Source: Gammaproteobacteria bacterium TMED78 (GTDB lineage Bacteria > Pseudomonadota > Gammaproteobacteria > Steroidobacterales > Rariloculaceae). From it: a stretch of DNA of 64,000 nucleotides. A program made the translations under genes and the position numbers. Positions 58,946-64,000 of this stretch are shown here, one piece after another (the first letter of the stretch is position 1; each line of letters starts with the position of its first letter). The notes under the pieces were generated by a model. That model worked only from the letters and a program-made list of their open reading frames with translations. It searched no databases and was not told where the DNA came from. Location: assembly GCA_002171615.1 (NCBI GenBank), contig NHEF01000010.1, positions 1-64,000 on the forward strand, in the 5' to 3' direction.

Positions 58946-60403
58946 ATGAAACAAATAATTTATTTTTTTGGTTTATTTTTATATTTCTTTTGTAATCAAT
59001 CTTGGAGTCAGCAACCAAGCGAAGCAACAATTCGCCTGCTTGAGCGCAACAAAATGTTTGAACCTAAATTAATTGAGGTAGCTGAAAATGTATATGCCGC
59101 AGTTGGCTATCAAGTCTCCACTAATAGTTTTATTATTGGAGAAGATGGTATTATAGTAATTGATCCTGGCCAAACAATTTCAGGAGCTCAAAATTTTAAT
59201 ATAGTACTTAGAGAGCTAACTGATAAACCAATTAAAGCGATTATATACACACATGGACATCCTGATCATTTCAACGCTGCTAGTATCTTTTACTCTGAAG
59301 GAGTTGAAGTTTGGGCAAGGGATAATTTTGGATCTGAGACTGAGTTAGTTAGGCTTAATGGTTATCAAGGTGGAGTGAGAAGCTCAAATACTCAAGGTTT
59401 TGATCTTCCCATAGAGCAAAGAATTGGTGTTGGTATAGGCATACCTCCAACAAATCGTCCTGGGATGGGATTAATGTCAGATGGCATCATAACCAATAAT
59501 GTAGATGGAGTTAATCCTAATAATCTCGTATCACAAGCTCCAGCTAGAATGATTCAACCTAATAATATTTTTTCTACTGATCGTCAATCAATAGAGATTG
59601 CTGGAGTTTATCTAGAGCTTGTTAAGGCACCAGGTGAAACAGATGATCATTTATATGTTTGGTATCCAAAAGAAAAAGTTATTTTTACAGGAGATAACTT
59701 CTATCAGTCTTGGCCAAATACTTATCCATTGAGAGGAACAGCTAGAAGATCAGTTCGTGACTGGGTCGATAGTTTGAGTTCTATGGTTGAAGAGAAACCT
59801 GAAGTAGTAGTGCCTGGGCATACAGCACCTATGCAAAATGCTACAGAAGTGCTTACAAACTACCGAGATGCACTAAAATGGGTTTTAGATAAAACTATTG
59901 AGGGCGCGAAATCAAAACTTACACCAGATGAATTAATTAAATATACAGAATTACCTGACCACTTAGCACATTTAGACTACCTTCAAGATTATTATGGAAG
60001 TCGATGGGGAACGGTTCGCGATATATATGCTCAAGACCTAGGTTGGTTTGATGGTAACGTGCTTAGCTTATACAGACAAAATCCTATACAAAAAGCACAA
60101 CAATTAGCGGACTTACTTGGTGGAATCGAACCTCTTTCAGGTAAGGTATATGAAGCCTTAAATTCAGATAACTTTTTAATTGCTGCAGAACTTGCTGATG
60201 CTTGGTCTAAGCTAGAACCAGAAAATTATAAACCTTGGCTTGCTCTAGCTCAAGCGCTATCAGTTATAGCTGAACGGACCTTAAATGCCCCCGCAAGAAA
60301 CTATACCCAGTCTTCTGCAAATCAAGCAAGAATCAAGGGGGAAGAGATTCGTCTTTTACGAAATGATTTATCACTTCCTGAGGATATTACATTAGGTGAT
60401 TAA
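58946..60403 (+). CDS. Alkyl-sulfatase-like MBL-fold hydrolase lacking the C-terminal SCP2-like domain
   Basis: A 485-residue precursor with a Sec signal (cleavage near SWSQ). The N-terminal MBL domain has the zinc motif THGHPDHFNAA (HxHxDH), further ligands in FTGDNFYQ and PGHTAPMQ, and a long insert as in SdsA1-type alkyl sulfatases. A helical dimerisation domain follows (LKWVLDKTIEGAKSKLTPDELIKYTELPDHL, YGSRWGTVRDIY, LGWFDGN). The C-terminal SCP2-like domain present in the full 650-residue enzyme is absent. So it is a shorter, secreted member of the alkyl/aryl sulfatase family, with a possible role in sulfate-ester use in seawater. It lies 4 bp after alaS. Confidence 0.85.
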   Translation: MKQIIYFFGLFLYFFCNQSWSQQPSEATIRLLERNKMFEPKLIEVAENVYAAVGYQVSTNSFIIGEDGIIVIDPGQTISGAQNFNIVLRELTDKPIKAIIYTHGHPDHFNAASIFYSEGVEVWARDNFGSETELVRLNGYQGGVRSSNTQGFDLPIEQRIGVGIGIPPTNRPGMGLMSDGIITNNVDGVNPNNLVSQAPARMIQPNNIFSTDRQSIEIAGVYLELVKAPGETDDHLYVWYPKEKVIFTGDNFYQSWPNTYPLRGTARRSVRDWVDSLSSMVEEKPEVVVPGHTAPMQNATEVLTNYRDALKWVLDKTIEGAKSKLTPDELIKYTELPDHLAHLDYLQDYYGSRWGTVRDIYAQDLGWFDGNVLSLYRQNPIQKAQQLADLLGGIEPLSGKVYEALNSDNFLIAAELADAWSKLEPENYKPWLALAQALSVIAERTLNAPARNYTQSSANQARIKGEEIRLLRNDLSLPEDITLGD

Positions 60404-60544
60404 TAAGTAATATAATACCTACAGAGGGCTCTAGAATACTCTGCATGGCACTATCTTAGGCTCAGGCAACTTTTGGTGGCTTTCCCCATATGATGCACCC
60501 CAATCAATCGATAGAAATCTTCAAGATAGGTCGCTTTAAAGGCC
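60404..60544. other. GC-richer spacer with a possible gene remnant
   Basis: A 141-bp gap between convergent genes. It looks less AT-rich than its neighbours. A frame on the minus strand reads KAFKATYLEDFYRLIGV and then HHMGKATKSCLSLR before TAG, with no start codon of its own. It looks like a piece of coding sequence but matches nothing I recognise. A 5-bp stem CAGAG/CTCTG lies near 60.42-60.44 kb. It could also be an unrecognised small RNA. Confidence 0.35.
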
Positions 60545-61084
60545 TTAAAAAGTAAACTCTAAATTATTTTTAAGTGATGTTGGATTATCTACCTTAATAA
60601 AATGAATATTTAGTCCATCTGCACATTCCTGATCTGAAATCTGATCGCCAACAAAAATTTCACTTTCATGATTATCAGGAAAAAGCTCTCTAAATTTCTG
60701 TATCATACCTGTATTTGGTTTTCTACATAAACAATTAGATTCTTTTAAATGAGGACATACGATTGCTATAGATATAGGTAAGTATGCCCTAATTATCTCA
60801 AGATTTTCATTTATAAATTCTTTAGTTATCAGTTTTCTGGATATATCAGGCTGATTTGATATTACAACTAAATTAAATTTTTTTTTGGAGAATATCAAAA
60901 TATCTTCTATGTCTTGTTTAATATTTACTTCATCTAAATTTCTTGGGGAAGATAACTTACTTGATCTATAAAACGCAGTATTTAATACGCCATCCTTATC
61001 AAGATATAGCGTATTTTTATATTCTGGATTTCTTTTTTGAAACTTAACCGCTTTGGCTCCAGCTTCTTTTGACTTATCGATCAT
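60545..61084 (-). CDS. HAD-IIIA phosphatase (GmhB-like) joined to a NeuB N-terminal fragment
   Basis: A 179-residue ORF. Residues 1-22 (MIDKSKEAGAKAVKFQKRNP) are not part of a HAD protein but match the start of the NeuB (sialic/legionaminic acid synthase) family. The frame continues upstream of this ATG with FIAEIGINHNGLFDLAIN, again NeuB. From residue 24 on it is a HAD-IIIA phosphatase: LYLDKDGVLN (D29, D31), VVISNQPDI, zinc-binding CPHLKESNCLC (C110, H112, C118, C120), CRKP and FVGDQISDQ. This matches GmhB, the heptose-1,7-bisphosphate 7-phosphatase. No ribosome-binding site precedes the ATG. It could be an expressed chimera or a pseudogene with an intact HAD domain. Confidence 0.72.
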   Translation of the reverse strand: MIDKSKEAGAKAVKFQKRNPEYKNTLYLDKDGVLNTAFYRSSKLSSPRNLDEVNIKQDIEDILIFSKKKFNLVVISNQPDISRKLITKEFINENLEIIRAYLPISIAIVCPHLKESNCLCRKPNTGMIQKFRELFPDNHESEIFVGDQISDQECADGLNIHFIKVDNPTSLKNNLEFTF

Positions 61085-61180
61085 ATTTATCGCTAGATCA
61101 AAAAGCCCATTATGGTTAATTCCTATTTCTGCGATAAAATATAGATCATCCTCTTTAGCAAGGTATTGTTTCTTATAAGT
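61019..61180 (-). pseudogene. NeuB-family 5' fragment without a start codon
   Basis: The minus-strand frame from just after TGA (61181-61183) reads through FIAEIGINHNGLFDLAIN (from 61138) to KRNPEY (61019). This is the conserved N-terminal piece of N-acetylneuraminate/legionaminate synthase. No start codon lies upstream in frame, and the rest of the synthase is missing because the frame passes into a HAD-IIIA domain. The piece is a deletion scar of a former surface-sugar gene. Confidence 0.75.
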
Positions 61181-61216
61181 TCATGATTAATGTCCCAAAA
61201 TATTTATTGTTATATT

Positions 61217-61248
61217 AGGATACCCTAATATTTTCATTAGGGTATCCT
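61217..61248. repeat. Perfect 13-bp hairpin upstream of tRNA-Ser
   Basis: AGGATACCCTAAT and its exact reverse complement ATTAGGGTATCCT are separated by the 6-nt loop ATTTTC. It lies between the NeuB fragment and tRNA-Ser. There is no T-run, so it is a structured element of uncertain function rather than a standard terminator. Confidence 0.65.
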
Positions 61249-61374
61249 TAAATAACTGATTATAAAAAATAACACTTAAAAAATAATTATTTTAACAAAA
61301 TATAATTATATAATAACTTTTATTTTGTTAATTTAGATTTAGAATAGAGTTTTTTGGTTGAAAATTAAAGACTT

Positions 61375-61465
61375 GGAGAGATGGCTGAGTGGCTGAAAGC
61401 GCTCCCCTGCTAAGGGAGTATACATTAATAGTGTATCGAGGGTTCGAATCCCTCTCTCTCCGCCA
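61375..61465 (+). tRNA. tRNA-Ser (anticodon GCU)
   Basis: A 91-nt tRNA with a long variable arm as expected for serine. The acceptor stem GGAGAGA/TCTCTCC ends in GCCA, the anticodon stem CTCCC/GGGAG encloses CTGCTAA (anticodon GCU), and the T-arm is GAGGG/CCCTC with TTCGAAT. Both flanks carry scars (NeuB fragment, direct repeat, tRNA-like remnant), in keeping with tRNA genes as exchange hotspots. Confidence 0.97.
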
Positions 61466-61483
61466 GACTTTTATAATAGGTGG

Positions 61484-61504
61484 TATAAAATAAATACTAA
61501 TATG
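61484..61504 (+). repeat. Left copy of a ~21-bp direct repeat flanking the DUF6152 cassette
   Basis: The left copy begins TATAAAATA and ends AATACTAATATG, 18 bp after the tRNA-Ser 3' end. A copy differing by one inserted G is at 62792-62813. The two enclose the DUF6152 gene pair. Confidence 0.65.
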
Positions 61505-61919
61505 TAACTGACTTAAAAATGCCCCCTGCAGTATAATTAAAATCTGCATAATCACCATTTTCAAAGATCACAGTAGTTACAAATAATAAGTTATCAGTAG
61601 TTTTGCTAGGGTAACCCTTAACTGTAATCTTATCTCCAGAACTGATAAGGTCATTCGTTATACCAACTCTCCTTAAGTGATTTGCACTCGCAGTAGCCCC
61701 CCACCATTCCACTTCATTTCCTTCGCTATCGTTAAGAACAAATAATAACTTAGTATGAGGATTTACCACTTGAAATGAAATAGCAGTAGCTACTTTTAAT
61801 TCTATAGTTTGAGATGTATCAAAATAAGTACCAGTATTATGATGAGACAAAACATAACTCTGGCTAAAGAATAATAAAGAACAAAGCAATAAAAGTTTAA
61901 TGGTTAAAATAATCTTCAT
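61497..61919 (-). CDS. DUF6152 family secreted protein (stand-alone)
   Basis: A 140-residue precursor with a signal peptide (LLLLCSLLFFSQSYVLS) and the DUF6152 core: HHNTGTYFDTSQTIELKVATAISFQVVNPHTKLLFVLND, EVEWWGATASANHLRRVG and DKITVKGYPSKT. It corresponds to the N-terminal domain of the 46.5-kb fusion protein. Here it is a separate gene, 2 bp downstream of the gene for the second domain, so the domain order is reversed. Its last codons overlap the left copy of a 21-bp direct repeat. Function unknown. Confidence 0.82.
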   Translation of the reverse strand: MKIILTIKLLLLCSLLFFSQSYVLSHHNTGTYFDTSQTIELKVATAISFQVVNPHTKLLFVLNDSEGNEVEWWGATASANHLRRVGITNDLISSGDKITVKGYPSKTTDNLLFVTTVIFENGDYADFNYTAGGIFKSVTY

Positions 61920-61921
61920 AG

Positions 61922-62527
61922 CTAAATTACCCCAGCACCAGCAAAATCAGGCAAGCACTCATATTCATAAATATTCATATCAGGAGAAAATAATCTCTGA
62001 CCAGAAACCTTGTAAGGCGTCTTATAATTTACTGAGTCATGAATTTCGGCTTCAAAAAGTAAAATATCACCCTCTCTACTATATCGCTCAATCACATATG
62101 AATTTTTATCTCCTGAAAATGGCATACCATTAGTCCATACATAGTTGTCAGGAGACATATGAGTAGTTTTTATAACTAATGTCTTTTCTTCCCAATGACC
62201 CACTGAATACCCAATAAGCGACACTGGCCAATCATCAGGAGCAATCCTTCCATCCATAAATATCCTTCTTACCATATGAAAATGTTCATATAAAAAAAGT
62301 ATCTGATGATCTTGCATAACTATTTCTATTGGGTATGGATCGATAATACCAAGAGGAATGCCTGGCATTAAGCACTTTAATGTAGGATCAAGCTCTGGCA
62401 AGAAGCTATCAAAAGATAATTTTCCTTCGGTAGTAAAATCAACTGAAGAAGATGGGGGATGGCCAATTCCGTGACCCGGCCAGGAAAAATCCCATATGCC
62501 TTCTATATCATCATTAGAAAAGACCAA
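61922..62527 (-). CDS. Secreted protein related to the C-terminal domain of the DUF6152 fusion
   Basis: At least 201 residues. The domain (IEGIWDFSWPGHG, LKCLMPGIPLGIIDPYPIEIV, YEHFHMVRRIFMDG, LVIKTTHMSPDN, final YECLPDF) resembles the second domain at 46.5 kb and the protein at 42.7 kb. The track start is a TTG without ribosome-binding site, and upstream in frame the codons read RFTFFTCLIFCSRLVFS, a clear signal peptide. This reaches back to an ATC at 62569 preceded by AGGAG with 6-nt spacing. No ATG, GTG or TTG lies in frame there. I keep the conservative start but think the protein probably begins at 62569. Confidence 0.75.
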   Translation of the reverse strand: MVFSNDDIEGIWDFSWPGHGIGHPPSSSVDFTTEGKLSFDSFLPELDPTLKCLMPGIPLGIIDPYPIEIVMQDHQILFLYEHFHMVRRIFMDGRIAPDDWPVSLIGYSVGHWEEKTLVIKTTHMSPDNYVWTNGMPFSGDKNSYVIERYSREGDILLFEAEIHDSVNYKTPYKVSGQRLFSPDMNIYEYECLPDFAGAGVI

Positions 62528-62566
62528 TCTAGAGCAAAAAATTAAACATGTAAAAAATGTAAATCT

Positions 62567-62580
62567 GATAGCAAGCTCCT
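62567..62580 (-). promoter_or_regulatory. AGGAG ribosome-binding site before an in-frame ATC codon
   Basis: On the minus strand AGGAG is followed by CTTGCT and then ATC, in frame with a signal peptide and the 61.9-kb gene. The spacing of 6 nt is ideal. It suggests initiation at a rare AUC codon. Confidence 0.5.
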
Positions 62581-62829
62581 CAAAATAAATATTTCATACT
62601 ATTCATTCTAAAACAACACACAAGGGAACTTAAAAAACTGGTAGATTATAAAATAAAATAACTTTAATGCATCAACCAATCCCGCCTATTTGCTTTAAAT
62701 ATTTAGTATCTTGTGCCATGATTACTTAAAGATCCTTGATTAGTAAATTGTAGAACAATCATATAGCAAATGTAAAATATATTGTCTGCTTTATAAAATA
62801 GAATACTAATATGAATAAGGGATATAGGT
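62570..62829. other. Intergenic region without recognisable gene
   Basis: About 260 bp of AT-rich sequence upstream of the 61.9-kb gene. Apart from the right copy of the direct repeat (62792-62813) I see no ORF or RNA motif here. Confidence 0.4.
62792..62813 (+). repeat. Right copy of the ~21-bp direct repeat
   Basis: Matches the left copy at 61484-61504 except for one inserted G. The shared 12-mer AATACTAATATG is exact. It is located 16 bp before the tRNA-like remnant. Confidence 0.65.
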
Positions 62830-62879
62830 AGAAAGATAGGTATTTCTAGCGTCTTCGAAGACTCCATCTCTTTCTGCCA
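62830..62879 (+). other. 50-nt tRNA-like remnant with paired acceptor ends and GCCA
   Basis: AGAAAGA (62830-62836) pairs perfectly with TCTTTCT (62869-62875), which is followed by GCCA, just like a tRNA acceptor end. Inside, GTCTTCGAAGAC is a palindrome containing TTCGAA, as in a T-loop. The D and anticodon arms are missing. Compared with tRNA-Ser (GGAGAGA/TCTCTCC), positions 1 and 4 changed on both strands in a compensated way. The bases after GCCA (GATTTATA) also resemble the flank of tRNA-Ser (GACTTTTATA). Confidence 0.55.
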
Positions 62880-62920
62880 GATTTATAGTGCTTTAAAATA
62901 TTAAAAGTAAGGGGAATTTC

Positions 62921-63886
62921 ATGATTAGATTATCAATATTAATACTTTTTTGTTGTGCTCAAGGCTCTTTGATTGCTCAAACTCTTGTTCTATCAGATAT
63001 ACCTTGGATAAATTTAGATCAAGATTTTAAGAATGGGGATTCTTGGGAGCTCCAATTAGTTCCAACCCAAGATGAGATTTATGTTCCAATAGGCCTAGTA
63101 AAACCCGAAGGAGATGGTCCTTTTCCTATTATACTAATTGGCTCCGGACAAGGTATAAATGGAATCAAAAAAATACAAGATCAAATGGATATATCTCATG
63201 GCTTAATGATGCGTTTAGCTAATAGAGGCTATGCATCTGCTTTTGTAAATTTTAGAAATGAGGTTCCTGAGCTTTACAATGAAGTTGGTGATGCAGCCTT
63301 AATTGAAGATAATGTCAGTGGAGGTAGCCGCACTCTTCGTTCTAGAGGTAGCCTCGATTCTGATGACTTTATTTCTATTTTAAGACATGTTGGAAACCTG
63401 TCTTATATTGATGCTAATCGCATTGGTGCGATAGGAAGTAGCCATTCAGGGGAAATTATTATGAAAGCGGTATCAGATAGTGATTTATTAGCTGCTGCCG
63501 TTCCTGCAGAGGCCGCAGTTAGAGAATACCTACTTGTAAATGATGCTGATGCACCTCGAGATGAAACAGGCACAGAGCTTCAATTACAGGATGTAAATTA
63601 TGTAAGAAGCCTCTCTAATCGAGAGCGCGCAATGGAGCGGATTAACAGAATTAATACCCCTCTCCTAATTATGGGAAGAGATGGTGATCACTTACAAGGC
63701 TTATTTGAATTGTTGTTTGAATGGGTAAATGAATCCAAAAAAAATGTAAGGTGGTTATCTTACAGTCATCATGAACATGGATATGTTTTACTTCGTAACT
63801 TTCCTGATGGATCTTTTTCTCCAGACAGGATTCAGGAGCTAGCTTATAAAGAATATGCTGAATTTTTTGATAAGTATTTGAAATAA
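62921..63886 (+). CDS. Secreted alpha/beta hydrolase (dienelactone-hydrolase/acyl-peptidase-like)
   Basis: A 321-residue precursor with a signal peptide (ILILFCCAQGSLIAQ). The hydrolase core has FPIILIGSGQGING (oxyanion-hole region), RLANRGYASAFVNFR and the nucleophile elbow IGAIGSSHSGEIIMKA (GxSxSG). The catalytic acid is probably in IMGRDGDHL and the His in SYSHHEHGYVL. This matches the dienelactone hydrolase/S9-like group. AAGGGG precedes the ATG. It is 41 bp downstream of the tRNA-like remnant. Substrate unknown. Confidence 0.85.
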   Translation: MIRLSILILFCCAQGSLIAQTLVLSDIPWINLDQDFKNGDSWELQLVPTQDEIYVPIGLVKPEGDGPFPIILIGSGQGINGIKKIQDQMDISHGLMMRLANRGYASAFVNFRNEVPELYNEVGDAALIEDNVSGGSRTLRSRGSLDSDDFISILRHVGNLSYIDANRIGAIGSSHSGEIIMKAVSDSDLLAAAVPAEAAVREYLLVNDADAPRDETGTELQLQDVNYVRSLSNRERAMERINRINTPLLIMGRDGDHLQGLFELLFEWVNESKKNVRWLSYSHHEHGYVLLRNFPDGSFSPDRIQELAYKEYAEFFDKYLK

Positions 63887-63947
63887 AGTAATTATCTAAA
63901 TTTTTTATATCTAATATGATCCAATAAACTTAAATAGGAGCCACTCG

Positions 63948-64000
63948 ATGAATAGAAGATTATTTTTAGAAAACGCAGTAAAAATATCAACTGGAACATT
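63948..64000 (+). CDS. Start of a Tat-exported protein (truncated by window end)
   Basis: An ORF beginning MNRRLFLENAVKISTGT and running off the window. TAGGAG precedes the ATG by 8 nt. The N-terminal RRLFLENA is a twin-arginine signal, so the protein probably carries a folded cofactor. Too little is visible to name it. Confidence 0.65.
   Translation, partial: MNRRLFLENAVKISTGT

Noticed and set aside
61328-61564. 78-residue minus-strand ORF with RRERDSNPR and LSRGALSATQPSL
   Set aside because: It is the antisense reading of tRNA-Ser; these peptides are a well-known false ORF over serine tRNA genes.
61375-62920. Intact integrative element at tRNA-Ser
   Set aside because: Repeats and tRNA remnant are present but there is no integrase or mobility gene, so only scars can be claimed.

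Overview
The window is an AT-rich, gene-dense stretch of a bacterial chromosome, most likely from a free-living marine gammaproteobacterium with a fairly streamlined genome. TrxB, AlaS and BtuB read like gammaproteobacterial proteins. Intergenic gaps are short, and the gene content (TRAP and tripartite tricarboxylate transporters, many secreted metallo-beta-lactamase-fold proteins, DUF6152 proteins, a periplasmic molybdenum hydroxylase) is typical of heterotrophic marine Gammaproteobacteria. The exact lineage cannot be fixed from this sequence. I see no integrase, transposase, phage gene, CRISPR array or rRNA.

Layout. 0-5 kb: trxB, then a minus-strand lipid A-Kdo operon (waaA, kdsA, a transaldolase-CBS fusion, a KdsC-like phosphatase). 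5-11 kb: small housekeeping and envelope genes, ending in a cytochrome c' / cytochrome b561 / YceI group. 11-17 kb: a seven-gene minus-strand operon for a Tat-exported molybdenum hydroxylase with its own membrane cytochrome b, plus a 49-residue membrane protein missing from the ORF track. 17-24 kb: nitroreductase, secreted MBL protein, esterase, GlcG-like protein, a fused TctA-TctB permease and a surface GH43 arabinanase. 24-31.6 kb: a catabolic operon (FmdB-like, M24-fold hydrolase, SSADH, hydroxyisobutyrate-type dehydrogenase, Nramp-like transporter, flavin reductase, TctC). 31.7-36 kb: CMD protein, DctPQM TRAP transporter, YciI and a ferredoxin. 36-41 kb: a GntR regulator with two FadR-type operator motifs over its own start, followed by an RND efflux pair. 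41-47.5 kb: cold-shock protein, GT9 transferase, M23 peptidase and a membrane protein/YtkA/di-haem peroxidase operon. 47.5-50.7 kb: a cobalamin-riboswitch-controlled btuB operon and tRNA-Arg. 50.7-60.4 kb: PPIase, Cas4-like nuclease, outer-membrane proteins, PabB-PabC fusion, alaS and an alkyl-sulfatase-like protein. 60.4-62.9 kb: a scarred region around tRNA-Ser. 62.9 kb to the end: hydrolase and the start of a Tat-exported protein.

Two things stand out. First, the Kdo operon carries, where the arabinose-5-phosphate isomerase KdsD might be expected, a transaldolase-family barrel joined to a KdsD-like CBS pair. The barrel keeps the Schiff-base lysine but has changed at three other active-site positions. 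It is a candidate for a non-isomerase route to arabinose 5-phosphate. Second, the surroundings of tRNA-Ser(GCU) hold a NeuB N-terminal fragment joined to a phosphatase, a near-identical ~21-bp direct repeat on both sides of a two-gene DUF6152 cassette, and a 50-nt tRNA-like element with a compensated acceptor stem ending in GCCA. Together they look like scars of repeated exchange at a tRNA hotspot.
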